From the NCBI GenBank assembly GCA_950097015.1, contig CATNEN010000003.1, positions 2,123,501 through 2,187,500 of the forward strand: a stretch of DNA of 64,000 nt. The letters run 5' to 3'. This stretch comes from Macrostomum hystrix. Taxonomy: Eukaryota > Platyhelminthes > Macrostomidae. Within the stretch, counting starts at the first letter, position 1. Every line of letters begins with the position of its first letter. The position numbers and the translations under genes were made by a program. The notes under the pieces were generated by a model. That model made no database searches. It saw only the letters and a program-made list of their open reading frames with translations, and had not been told where the DNA came from. Below are positions 9,931 through 21,440 of this stretch, one piece after another.

Positions 9931-11375
9931 ACGCGTACATCTGTACATCCATGATGTACTTCTGTGTACACTTTTATTTCACACACTTTTCAAATTGCAT
10001 GAAAATTATGTGTTTAGCCCCCAAGCTTGAGCCTTAGTGTTTTGATCTATTTTTAGATTCTCTGCAGAAGGGTAAATCGAGTCTGGGCCAGCCCCGTGTT
10101 TACCTGCCTAATCGAACTGAAAATTTATCTTGATGTTTTGATCTTGCGCGATAGTTGTAATATTTTCTAAAACTGTATTGATGTTCTATCCGCAAACCTG
10201 AAGTTTGATCGAGCTGCTAAAATCGTCAATTTGTAAGTACTGTAGCTCGTAAATAGTAAAAGCGGATCTGGAGAATCTAATTTAACGGATGAGAACAGGT
10301 GAATCTAATTAATCTAAACATATTCGGAGTTTGTTCTAACCATGTTGTTTCTTTTGTCTTGGGATGGGAGTTGGAAAATTGAGATCTATTGGGATACCTC
10401 GTTAATTTCTTCTGCTAATATCTTATTTCAGCCACTGCTACTATTGCACAGACGATTATAAATGACAATGATCCCAATTATAGACAATAGCTTCAGTATA
10501 AGATAACACCTTTGCTGAAACGCTTCAGTAAGATTTGTCTATGGCTATATGTCAAATATGATAATAACCAACAACATAATACAAATATTATATTAACGAC
10601 TTATTTTATTGTGTATGGCTAGACCTAAGATTTATTATTTGTATAATGATTGTGACGTTATTAAAAAGCATCTTACTTTCAATTTTTGTGCGAAATTAAA
10701 TTACTTACACTATTTAAAAATTCTGATAATTCAATACTTATTAAATTTATTTTTGTAAACAGTATTTACTATTAATTTGTTTGATTGCTTCTTCAAAAGC
10801 GTAGTTCTTCAACAAAACTCTGGAATCAGTGTAATGAAATTTTATTTCCACGTGGTCGCCATTTTGTATTGTCTATTGGTAGTCTGAGTGGGAAAAGCAG
10901 TAAGGCAGGTAAAGTTGCATGCACGATAAGTGATTATTTAACATATCTAGTTACTCTTAAATTTATAACACCTACTAAATTTGCTGGTACCGGTTAGTTA
11001 GCAACGTAAAGGAAACTCAGAATATAGGAGTATGTTAATAATAATTCGTCTATTTTAGTATCTATAATGTAGTAATCACGAGTTTTTTAGTCCAAAGGGG
11101 CGAGGGCCTAAACTACTGTAACAACTTCGCTCCGTGCGTCACCTGTGCGTCACGGTTGGAACCAGCGTCTTTATATATTTATCTTGCACTCGTTAGGTCT
11201 AGTTATAAAATATGTACAATAGATAAAAAATTACTGTTAGATAGGCCCCTAGCTACTAGTTAGGCCTAGCTATAAGTTTTATAAAATGACTGGCTATCGA
11301 CTATACTTTAGTGGAATGTCTATATTAAATATTATAGAATTAGTATAATAGATAGAGCCTAGGCCTAGGTCAGGT
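9931..11375. other. non-coding interval
   Basis: AT-rich. I see no gene with recognisable features. Short open frames are not supported. Confidence 0.4.
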
Positions 11376-11384
11376 GTAGCAAAG

Positions 11385-11813
11385 GGTACCTGGACACTTT
11401 GTCATCTTACAACTTCGTCATCCAGATGACAATCTGTCCAATATCCCAGAGGATGGATGACAAAGAGACTTAGACTTATGGACACTTTGTCATCTATAAA
11501 ACAAAGTTAGAACAGAACCATCCTCCCCACCCCTCCTCACATCGTGTTGGCACCTATCTTTCAACTCTTATATTAGGCCTATAATGAAATCAGTTGACAC
11601 CTCTTTTTGACAATTTAGAGTGTGAAGTGTGATCACACCTCTGCCCCACCACCCCACCGGCCACCCTTACTTTATTTATGACAAACTTGATTGCTTGTTA
11701 TTAGTAGATGATGAACTGACCAAACTTTAAAGCATGCCAATTGGCTGGATGACAAAGTGTCCTATCTTCCAAGTGGATGACAAAGTTGTAAGATGACAAA
11801 GTGTCTAGGATCC
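11385..11813. mobile_element. 429-bp MITE with ~40-bp inverted repeats and a 9-bp target duplication
   Basis: The left end begins GGTACCTGGACACTTTGTCA. The reverse complement of the right end begins GGATCCTAGACACTTTGTCA. The two match at about 36 of 40 positions. GTAGCAAAG occurs directly outside both ends, at 11376-11384 and 11814-11822. A 9-bp duplication is typical of Mutator-like (MULE) transposition. The gacactttgtcatc motif also recurs internally near 11483 and, inverted, near 11745. There is no transposase, so it is non-autonomous. Confidence 0.85.
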
Positions 11814-11822
11814 GTAGCAAAG

Positions 11823-13045
11823 CACTTAAGTTTAAGCCCAGCCTATCAAGTATATTTTTGCCTTGCCTACCCAAATGGATTTGATTAATTAGGCCTAGTT
11901 TAAGTGTTTGACTAGGACCTTTCTACATGATTATGTTGGCTATACATAGCTATAAATAGGCCCAGTCTATCAATTAAGTTATGCTAGGTCCCTACATTAG
12001 AGCCTATAGGAAATGGACCTGAGCTAGGCTGACAGAGCAAAGCATGTCTCCAAACTAGACCTAAAGCATGCATTTTGATGCTTCCCTGCTTTTTCAGGCT
12101 ACTATGTGGCTGGTAAGTTGTGTTTTATTATTATTATTATCCTCAGAGAAGTAGCAAATTTAAATGTTTTGATGAAAAGGATTGCTAAGACTTAGCAAAA
12201 ACATTTACTATCAAACCTAATAAAGGAACTAACTATTACAATAATGTTAGTTGCATCTAGGCCTTAGTATTAGTAATTAGTAATTAGTAATAGTTATTAG
12301 TATTCCTACAACATAAATTAGCTATGGGTCTTTACTTTTTAGCCTGGTAAATTATGAAATAATTTAATTTTTAATTAAATAATTCATTAGTTAATTGCTT
12401 TATTTAATTAATTCATTAAATAATTGCTTTAATTAATTTATTAATTAATTAATTAAGCTTGTTGTTTTAGCTATGCCTTTGGCTTATATAATTCAAAGTT
12501 TTAGTCAAACATGAACCTTTTAATATTACAATTTTACAAATTTAGCTACCTTAACAGGGCCTAGGCTACAATCTCAATTTGATCTCTTCAGGTAAAGTTT
12601 ATTCTAGGTGGTTTTTACTCTCTACTTAACACAGGTAATTTTCCTATCCTTTACCAAACACTTAAATTTGGTAGACCTGAAAAGGGCCATTTTAACTCCA
12701 CAAATCTTACTATGAGGGACTGCTTGCACATGGAATAAAGCCATAACTTACTAGGGTCCCTATATGAGTAAGTAGACTACAAATAAAAAATGTTGTTCAA
12801 AGCAGCCTTTGCTTCCTGCCAGTCTTTTTTTCCTGTGTGTGAAAGATCTTTAGCCAGCTTTTTCATTCAAATATTTATAATAAGCATGGCCATTATTTAA
12901 ATAGATGGAGCTTTTGAGACTTTTGAGATTCAGGGAACAGATCAATAGACATGGGCAGATTCTCCTGAATAGCTACATCACTAGAGAATCCACTGCTGTA
13001 GCTGGCATGCCAAACAAGTCTTCTGCATTTAGTAGCACCCGCAAA
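11823..13045. other. non-coding interval
   Basis: AT-rich, including runs of ttaattaatt near 12360-12450. I see no gene or terminal repeats. Confidence 0.4.
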
Positions 13046-13146
13046 ATATTGCTGCTAGGAAAAATCTGCCTGTCAGTTCCTTCCTTGTTCCTTCTTCCTT
13101 GTTTTACAACAGTGAGTGAGCAATGTCTGCGTGAATCTCCTAGTGT
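13046..13146. repeat. second copy of a ~100-bp short retroposed sequence
   Basis: It matches the 110-bp insertion at 13822-13931 over about 100 bp, from attgctgctaggaaaaatct to gcgtgaatctcctag, with a small indel in the middle. Confidence 0.7.
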
Positions 13147-13372
13147 CTCAGAGATTGCAATCAGAACTGACCTGCACAGAGCACATTCAACTGCTTTCAT
13201 CATTCTTCAGATGACCACGCCTACAATATAGTACACAATGGACTGGCAAATTTCACACCAATGCATTCTTGCAGTGTTGGATTGAACCGCAGACCCCGGC
13301 AACAGTGGAAAAAGCAAAAACATTTCTGACAAGCCACTTTATCTGAAACCAAGGCAAATCTGCAGTTAATTA

Positions 13373-15405
13373 TTAGTAGGAATCGGCAGACTGACTGGAG
13401 AGCTTCGCAATATTCCGCGTCCTTCCGCACTCTGAATCGCCAGAAACTTCCCTAGCCAGGTTCTTCATCATGCAGTTGAAGAACGCTTTAGACGATCCTG
13501 TCTTCACATCATATCCATGGCTGCATGTTGTGAGGTGGGTGAATGATTCTAGAAAAAGTGCGTCGTCGGTCATTTCGTCCACGAGTCCACAAAATTCCAG
13601 CTGCTGCTGCTGAGCGCACATGAACTCCTTCAATGTCTCCTTTCGCCGAATCTCTTCGAAAATTTTCCAGCAATGAGTGCCCAAAGCAAAAGCAAACTCA
13701 GTTGGCTGGCAGAGACCACCTTGGTTGATCTGGTCAATGAGGGAGGAGGCCTGTGCTGGAACCCAGTCAGCATCCAACTGCGCGGCAGCATCTTCCTCTA
13801 ACAGCAGTTCTCTGCACGAATATTGCTGCTAGGAAAAATCTGGCTGTCAGTTCCTTCCTTGTTCTAAATATTTTTTACAACAGTGAGTGAGAAATGTCTG
13901 CGTGAATCTCCTAGTTCTCCTAGTTTTCATCGCAGTTCTCTGCACGAATCACACCTTTGGTTTTTCACCAGAGTTCGTCGGGCAACAGCGGCAATGACGT
14001 AATAAATTACCGTCTGATCAGCAGGAGCTGGCTCGCAATAAATGTCTAGCTTTACGGCCAAGTTGTTGACACACTCCTGAACAGAGCTGCTGCTGTCGTC
14101 AGGCTTATCGATTGTAGCGTCAATCTCCTTAAGTGAGAATTCAGAATATTTCAGCAGACTTACAGTGGCGATCTTCCTGCTGTTCTCCTTGACCTGACGA
14201 GCGGAAATGTAAAAATTGGCTCCTGACATCTGACGTAGCCATCCAAATCGAGTCAGACTGCAGTGCTCCAAGGAGAACAAATGAAAATCCTTCATGATCC
14301 AGAAGATGAGCTGCGCAGGCGGCCAGAGCACGACAAGTCACTCGACAAGCAAGGAACGTTTCTTTAGACAAGCCAGGATACCCAGACTTCTCCCAGCTCT
14401 GCAATATGTAACATGGAGCTATAAATATTATTGAGTACCGCGGCCTTCGAGTCAACATAAAAAATGCAATCAAAAGCCTTACCTCTAGAAATTCGGCAAA
14501 CTCCAGAAGAAATTGCAGCTTCCAGTCAAGCGAAGAGCGCACAGCACAAGGCTGATGAAATCTGCAGTGGCCTGCCAGATCTTGCCTTCGTGCTCTGTGT
14601 AGTATCACAGCGCATTTAGAGTGCTCTCATCGAAGACCGCCGCTGCCAGCTTCACCGAAGTTTTCTCAATGCTCTTTGGATTAAGCACGGCAGGGCTGAA
14701 CTTGTGCGCTAGCTTCAATGGCTTGGTTGCTTCCAGCTCGTAGAGCCGAACAACTTGTGTCCAAAGTGAGCCTCAGACACTTGTGGCCGAATTGGAAAGG
14801 CTGGAAACCGAAATTCTCCTCGGATTTGAAAGTTATTGTAGATGTTCTTCAAAATTGTGCACTGGATCGAACAGCACAAAAACAGGTTGTCCAGTTACTT
14901 CATCCATGAAGCAAAGGTTGAAGTTGTTGCCGCACAGGCCTCTGACAAACTTGCGGTTCACTGCGGCATTATGAACGCACACTGCACAAACAGTGAAATT
15001 CAACTTTCTTAAGACACTCATCGCCTGGTGAAACCATTCTGTAAGTTTCTTCGCAGTCAATGTTGCAACGGCATGCATCACAATCATGCCCTTGTATTGA
15101 CTCGCTACAGAGCGGATCATGAAGCAGCAGTGTCTTTGCTGTATCTCCATCTGCATCCAGTCCATTCAATTGACCATTGTTGCACTCAACCCGATTGGCA
15201 ATGTAGATCTCATCGATCGCAAGGACGAAAACTTTCTCAACTTGTTCAAGCTTAGATACCCGAAGTTTAAGATAGCCTTCGTTATCCAGACCTACCTTAG
15301 AACCAACTCTAGCTGTGATCGACCTCAAAGTGCGATCAGATTGCAGACAAAGTACTTCCTGCTCCAGCATGGTCTTGTATGCAGCGGCACTGATTTAGTA
15401 AATTA
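13373..15405 (-). pseudogene. P-element/THAP9-like transposase remnant (B)
   Basis: Read on the minus strand from 15405, the pieces follow the order of a P-type transposase. First comes LCLQSDRTLRSIT, then the catalytic-region block AIDEIYIANRVE. Next, after a one-base frameshift near 15125, come CFMIRSVASQYKGM, VNRKFVRGLCG and PVFVLFDPVHNF. Further frameshifts and stops follow (14600-14900), with LEATKPLKLAHKFSPAV and SIEKTSVKLAAAVFDEST in other frames. The C-terminal part (14331-13927 and 13804-13373) is still recognisable. The N-terminal THAP domain is absent because the LINE fragment at 15406 cuts in. It is a dead copy, and a 110-bp insertion interrupts its tail. Confidence 0.75.
13822..13931. 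mobile_element. 110-bp insertion with an 18-bp target duplication
   Basis: GCAGTTCTCTGCACGAAT occurs at 13804-13821 and again at 13932-13949, exactly flanking the insert. Outside the insert the P-like reading frame resumes, so the insert came later. The long target duplication fits LINE-mediated retroposition of a short RNA. A related copy lies at 13046-13146. Confidence 0.75.
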
Positions 15406-16091
15406 AATACGCAAAAACGAAAAGCTCATGCGAGTACCTGCGAGCAGAGGCTGGCTTCCTAGCACCGACTGTAGGTGATCGAGAAACAGTCGGTTAAAAA
15501 GCTTCGCGGTGCAGGACATAAGCGAGATCCCTCGGTGATCTTCTTTCCGCGTTGTCCGGGCCTTCTTCGGGATCGGCACGATGCTACGGTCCACTCGGTG
15601 GACACGGGCGCCGGCGAGCACGCGGTTCATGGCGCTGTGACTTGGGAAGTCACACAGCGGAGCGGCAGCGCCTCGACCGGAACCTCGTCGGGGCCGAGCG
15701 CCTTGCCGCCAGATGTTCTCCGAGCGAACCGCACAACATCCTCCACGGTGACTGGGCTGTTGCGAAAATCCTCCTCAGCTGGCAGGGCCGTGTCCGTCGG
15801 CAGTGCGAAACTAGGTGGCAGCGGGGGCGAGGGCGCGTTCACAATGCCGGCGAAGAAGTCGCGCAATTCATTCCTGCGCTCCTCCGGAGTGTCGCCGGTC
15901 AGATTTAGCGCCACACGCCTCTTGCGCCCCGTCAGGGTCCGAACGGCCGTCCACACTGCGCGGCTCCTCACGTCGGGGCCAGCTGCTGTGATTGACTGGA
16001 TGGCGTCGTCGACTGCGGCCTGCTGCCGCGTGTCCATAAGACGCGCGAGCGCCTCCTCACCAGTGGGCCGTCGGGTCTTCGGAGTCGCCAT
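15406..16091 (-). pseudogene. non-LTR reverse transcriptase fragment between two P-like remnants
   Basis: The frame from 16091 contains the region before the reverse transcriptase palm, with SGGKALGPDEVPVEALPL. After a frameshift near 15628 comes a block with RSIVPIPKKARTTRKEDHRG and ISLMSCTAKLFNRLFLDHLQ, which are the first RT motifs of a LINE. It then ends abruptly before the catalytic motifs. Both ends are truncated. The same family may have supplied the 3'-end piece at 21118-21440. Confidence 0.75.
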
Positions 16092-17226
16092 GGCAGTTGG
16101 TGAGGAAGCTGAGGAAGCCAGTCTTTGCGGTTTCTACTATCCTGCAGCCAGCCGGAGTTTCAAGGCTACGAAGAAGTTCGATCGAGCTAGAGAAGAAATC
16201 GATCCAATCCGACTGATAGTCAGCTCTAAGAGAGCCATAACTCACCAGCCGCTTGGAATTGAAAACGTCTAACAAATCATTTATGTGCTCAATGAAATAT
16301 GCCGTCACAAGCACGTCAGAGTGCTCAAATCCGATCACGCCTTGCTGATGCACCAATCGCAAAGAGTCGGCCACTAACTTGCTTACCAGTTGTGATGCCA
16401 AATAAACTATCTTTAAATTAGCAAAGTTAATGTGATGCCTGCTTAACTTTTTTCCAAGTCGGAGGCCATGGCTTTCTTGTACTTCCTGCAGCATGGAAAC
16501 ATATTTCCGTTCAATATTTCCTTCTGTTCGCCCAAAAAATCTTCCCAGTGACTGCCACTGATTGCGAACCAGCTTTAACATATGAGGCACATCTAGGAAG
16601 GCTGCAGCCTGAATGCTAGGATCGCAGGGGTGCGGGAAGCAGGCGAGGACATCATTCGAAGAACTTATCCTAGAGCCAAGGAGTTTGATCGCTTGAATGT
16701 TGTGCTGGGTTCCATCGCACGTGATTAAGGTTGCTATGACGCCAACCTGGTACAATCGCTGAATGGAGTACTCTACAACGCTCAACTCCATTCACTAGAA
16801 AATACCCTAATGGGAGCTTCCAAGTTCGAGGAATTTTTAGTCATGTCAGTAGGCAAGCTGTGGCACTGAGAGAATTGGATGCGGATAAGCCCGAATGTAC
16901 CAAGTTTTCCTATAAGACTTCTTCACCTGACAATTCTTAATAAGACTTATTCCTCGTAGCCAAAAAACATACCTTCATCTGAATTCCATTCAATCATCGA
17001 CTCCAGCGACATTTCATCAGCAACAACGTTGCAATAGTCAAAGGCTTGGCCGTCAGTGGAGCTGCGTCGCCATGAAAGTTCCTGGAAAGCCTGATCGCAA
17101 AATCCTGGAGAGCACTTTGTATTTGAGAGCCATTTTCTAAGTGACGCAGGGTGTGGAGGCTTAAAGTACTTTCGAACATATTCATAAGCCTTCGGACTGT
17201 AGAAGTGCAATGTAGAGGCGAACAGA
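16092..17226 (-). pseudogene. P-element/THAP9-like transposase remnant (A)
   Basis: The first piece (17226-16947) carries FYSPKAYEYVRKYF, PPHPASLRKWL and DEMSLESMIEW, the classic central block of P/THAP9 transposases. The second (16791-16092) carries LITCDGTQHNIQAIKLLG, FPHPCDPS, DVPHMLKLVRNQW and KLSRHHINFANLKIVYLASQ. This is the D-rich catalytic core and GTP-binding region of the family. The two are separated by ~155 bp with a stop, either a decayed intron or a break. The N-terminal THAP zinc finger is not seen (the 18-bp satellite begins near 17365). The 3' side is cut by the LINE fragment. It is a different family member from the remnant at 13373-15405. Confidence 0.8.
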
Positions 17227-17364
17227 GATGAATGTAAAACACACCAAGTTCTTACTAATAGGCTTGAACTAGCATGTTTTGCCCCCCCCTTCGGGGAGCA
17301 GAAATATTTTTAATTCGTCTTGTATATACTTTTTAGCAGCTCTATTTTCAGCTTTTTTAAGCTA

Positions 17365-17692
17365 CAATGATCACCCAGTTGATAATGATCCCCCAGTTGA
17401 CAATGATCACCCAGTTGACAATGATCCCCCAGTTGACAATGATACCCCAGTTGACAATGATCCCCCAGTTGATGATGATCACCCAGTTGACAATGATCCC
17501 CCAGTTGGCCATGATCCCCCAGTTGACAATAATCCCCCAATTGACAATGATCCCCCAGTTGACAATGATCCCCCAGTTGACAATGATCCCCCAGTCGACA
17601 ATGATTCCCCAGTTGACCATGATCCCCCATTTGATGATGATCCCCCAGTTGACAATTATCCTCCAGTTTACCATGATCCCCCCAGTTGACGA
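17365..17692. repeat. 18-bp minisatellite
   Basis: About 18 copies of gatcccccagttgacaat with variants. The unit is a multiple of three, so frames stay open by default. Confidence 0.95.
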
Positions 17693-17706
17693 TTATCCCC
17701 TAGTTC

Positions 17707-18255
17707 TGGTTTAGCCATGATTCAAACGCTGGGTTAGCCATGATTCAAGCTCTGGTTTAGCCATGATTAAAACTCTGGTTTAGCCATGATTCAAACTCTG
17801 GATTAGCCATGATTCAAAATCTGGTTTTTCCAAGATTCAAACTCTGGTTGGCTATGATTCAAACTCTGGTTTAGCCATGATTCAAACTCTGGATTAGCCA
17901 TGATTCAAACTCTGGTTTTGCAATGATTCAAACTCTGGTTGGCCATGATTCAAACTCTGTTTTAGCCATGATTGAAACTCTGGTTTAGCCACGATTCAAG
18001 CTATGGTTTAGCCATGATTCAAACTATGGTTTAGCCATGATTCAAACGCTGGGTTAGCCATGATTCAAACTCTTGTTTAGCCATGATTGAAGCTCTAGTT
18101 TAGCAATGATTAAAACTCTGGTTAGCCATGATTCAAGCTCTGGTTTAGCCATGATTCAAACTCTGGATTAGCCATGATTCAAACTCTGGTTTAGCCATGA
18201 TTCAAACTCTGGTTTAGCCATGATTCAAACTCTGGTTGGCCATGATTCAAACTCG
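17707..18255. repeat. 23-bp minisatellite
   Basis: About 24 copies of ttagccatgattcaaactctggt with substitutions and small indels. It begins right after the 18-bp array and ends at the gag-protease remnant. Confidence 0.95.
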
Positions 18256-19497
18256 CGGCCTGTGCTGAAATCCCTTGATGTGCCCGAGTCCTCTGGTCAG
18301 CTGGTCAAACCGGCTCTGGATCCAGTCAGGCAGGGCTCTGTCACCGACCGTCTCCACCCGTTCACCGTCTGCCGTAACGATCTGCAGTCCCAGCTGATCC
18401 ATGAGATCGCAGCCCAGGATGTCGGAGCCCGTCTTGACCACGCTGATGTTGCAGTATGGCACGACCTTTTCCTTGAGCTGCACGGACACTAGAACGTCGC
18501 CGAGCACTTGGATTTCGCTGCCGTTGAACGCAACCAGCTTCCGAGATGACGCTTGCTACGGCACCTTGGACAAGAGCCTCCCGTAGGTCGCCTTAGTGAT
18601 GATGGACACCCGGGAGCCGGAATCCACGAGCAGCTTGACAGGCAGTCCGTTCAGCAGCACCTCACAGTACTTGCTGGCTGCCACGGCCGTTTTCACTGTG
18701 CAGACAGAGTAGTCGTCAAGCTGTCGCACCTGGCCTCCACTCCTGCAGACCCTGGCGAAATGCCCCAGCTTCGCGCAGGCCTTGCATTCCTTGCCTTTTG
18801 CAGGGCAGGTCTGTCCACGCTGATGCGCTCCCTTGCCGCAGTTGCCACAGTTCCGGCCGGAGTAGGAGACCGGCCTTGGTGTCTCCTGCCGCTCTGCTGT
18901 CGCCTTGCCTTTCCAGCTATCAGGCCGTCGACTGTTGACGTTCTGGACCCCCTGTGCGATACCGGAGTCTGCGCGGTTGCCTCCCTTTAAGGCCTGGGCT
19001 TCGAGCAATCCGGTCTCCAGCCGTTCGGCGAGCTGAACGGCGGTTTCCAGGGTCAGCTTCGGCTCCATCAACAGTCGCTCACAGATGTGGTTGCTGAGCA
19101 CCTTCTCGATGAGTTGATCCCTCAGCATCTCTTCCTGGAAAGTCTTGAAGTCGCAGTTGGCTGCCAGCCTCCGCAGTGCGGCGATGAAGTCGCTGATTTT
19201 CTCGCCAGGCCGCTGAGCTCTCTGCCGGAACCGGTGCCGTTCGGCCACGACGTTGACCTTCGGCCCGAAATGCTTGTCCAGCAGCTGCAGAGTCGCCACC
19301 ACGGTTTTCGGCTTTTCTCTTTCGTCCACCGGCTGAATCGACATGAAGATGTAGAAGTTGATGCACCCAGGCAGTGGATGAGCAGGGCCTGTCGTCTCGG
19401 CTCGGGCAGGTCGATGGCTCCCGATGCTAGCAGGTAGTTGCTGAACATCGCCTTCCACCGAGTCCAGTCGATCAGCGGCGGTCCAGCAGCTGACAGA
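18247..19497 (-). pseudogene. Gypsy-type gag-protease remnant
   Basis: The minus-strand frame has gag capsid features (FSNYLLASGAIDL in one frame, then RPGEKISDFIAALRRLA in the next). Two zinc-knuckle-like Cys clusters follow: CGNCGKGAHQRGQTC and CKACAKLGHFARVC. The aspartic protease active-site block is LLVDSGSRVSII. A frameshift near 18545 follows. The downstream frame continues the protease (DILGCDLMDQLG) to ~18250, where the satellite begins. At least two frameshifts, no RT and no LTRs nearby make this a dead fragment. It is the sort of gag-protease that the Gypsy element at 52-59 kb lacks, but I cannot show they are the same family. Confidence 0.75.
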
Positions 19498-21117
19498 AAC
19501 GGCTTATCTTATGTGTAAATTTAGAATGCTGTGCTGCGGTACCATGGTCCCACAACTGTTCGATTTCTCTTGGCTTTTGACCCCCTGGTATTATTTCAAG
19601 CGAGCATAAACATCTGCCCATTTTCTGAAAAGTAGCATTAAAAACATTCCAAAGCGAAATCAGTCATGCTCGAAGCTGTTAATTACAGGCGCCGCAAATA
19701 CATACTTGCCCACGTGACAAATGCTTATAAAATGAGTTGTAAGAGAGCTTGAATTCACAGCAACAGTGCATCCACCATGCAAGTATAAAATGGACAATGT
19801 TTGTCCAGGAGTCTCAAAGCATCTTCGCACTGAGCATCAAGCGAAAAGAAGTTTCCTCTAAGAAGGATGTCCTTTGAATGGCGAAATAAATGACAAACCA
19901 GAAAGAACTTAACACCACGTTGAATAATACTTTCAATGCGCAAACAGCATATCTCACCAAAAATGGTACCTACTGCCAAATGCGAGTTTGTTCGATGCCT
20001 CTGATCGGCAGCTGAAACAGAAAACACAAGCCCATTAACCCGCAGACTGCGAATTCGACAAGTATTTGAGACGTACGAAAATCCAGACTAGATCTCGGGG
20101 TGGCTCCAGCATTTTTCTTTGTCAAAGATAACAAGACACAAATGACTTTGATGCCAGCTTTTTGGCTTAAAAACAAGAAGTTGGCATAGTAGGTTATGAA
20201 AAAGTATGTTAAATCTTATATATATATTTGTTAACTGGGACAGATATAGTGGGTATGATGGTCATAGCCACAGAGATGAATACATATAGAGTCAGGAAAT
20301 TCAATTTTCATTTCCTATGAATATAACTATAATAGGCTAGCCATCTAAAATAGTTGGTAACTAATATGCAACATTTGCATGCCTTAATATACAAACTGAA
20401 AGCAATGTGTTACATACTTAGTTCGCACTTAGTTACATATTAAGTTAGTTTTAACTTAGATATTTGACAATGACAATTATACTATGAATCCCATAATGGT
20501 CATAGCTATCATTATGAATATTAATATTAATATTAATAAAAAGTAATTCATGTGCCCATTATCTATTTACTGAAATTAAAAGTTTTAGATTAAAGTTGAT
20601 AGTTATAATGAAATATATTCAAATATTAGATCTATGGAAATTCCTAAATAAAATTTATAAAAAGCTAAACCTTCATGTTTTATTTTGGAAAAAAAGCCAT
20701 TGAATTTTACTAAATTTTCAAAAGCATCTCTTAAAATTAGATAAGACATTAAAATATTAAGATTTTGTTTATTGCAAAGACCACTTTTATCATGACTTAA
20801 TATCATATTAAGTCATTTAATATCATATCCTATTATCATATCAAAGCCAGGCATAGGCACTTATCCCAAGTGCTTAGCCTTAGTTATCACAGATAGAGTG
20901 CTTTTACAGCACTCTTTGAGTTTGAAGAAAATGAGAATTTCAAAGAACAAGTCTGTTCCAGATTTATATTGAAGAAGCAGGCCAATCTGAGATCAATGAC
21001 CATGGACAAAATTTTCAAACTTACAAAGTCCACCATAATTTAACAGTAATACTATTACTAATTATAGGCTTAAGTAGGGCCCAAAGTCCCAAACCATCAA
21101 ACACAAAAAAGTGTTGA
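19498..21117. other. non-coding interval
   Basis: AT-rich, with simple TA and TAATAT tracts near 20220 and 20515. A 90-codon minus frame at 19755-20027 looks mildly coding-like but matches nothing I recognise. Confidence 0.35.
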
Positions 21118-21440
21118 TTCTACAACAACAACAACAAGAGACGCTAGCCCCAACAGTCAGGGAGGCAGCGTCAGATGGCGCGCCGCAGAGCCAGCGCGCG
21201 AACATGGTCCGCGCCCCGGCGGGCGCCGGTGTCGGGCGCCCCGGCGTCGCTCAGCAAGCAGTCGACATAGCGGCGGGTCCGAGCCTGGCCGCGCCTGAAC
21301 GGGCCCTGCAGGGTGAGCAGCAGGACGTCCTGGGCAGACTGGCGGCAGTAGCTCTCGGCCCGAATAACGTGGCCCGCTAGCCGAAGTCGCCGCTGGCGCA
21401 GGATGGTGGTCCCGAAAATCGGCATCCAGCTGGCGCCCTG
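21118..21440 (-). mobile_element. 3' end of a non-LTR retrotransposon
   Basis: The minus-strand frame from ~21425 (MPIFGTTILRQRRLRLAGHV, RRYVDCLLSDAGAPD) is the C-terminal tail found after the RT domain in several LINE clades. It ends near 21170. The 3' terminus is a (TTG)n tail at 21118-21135. It is heavily 5'-truncated and has landed inside the last exon of the CACTA accessory gene remnant. Confidence 0.65.

Noticed and set aside
12905-13231. 108-codon plus-strand ORF
   Set aside because: It overlaps the short retroposed repeat and shows no coding features.
17279-17714. Open frames with NDPPVD or MIPQLT repeats
   Set aside because: They arise from the 18-bp unit being a multiple of three.
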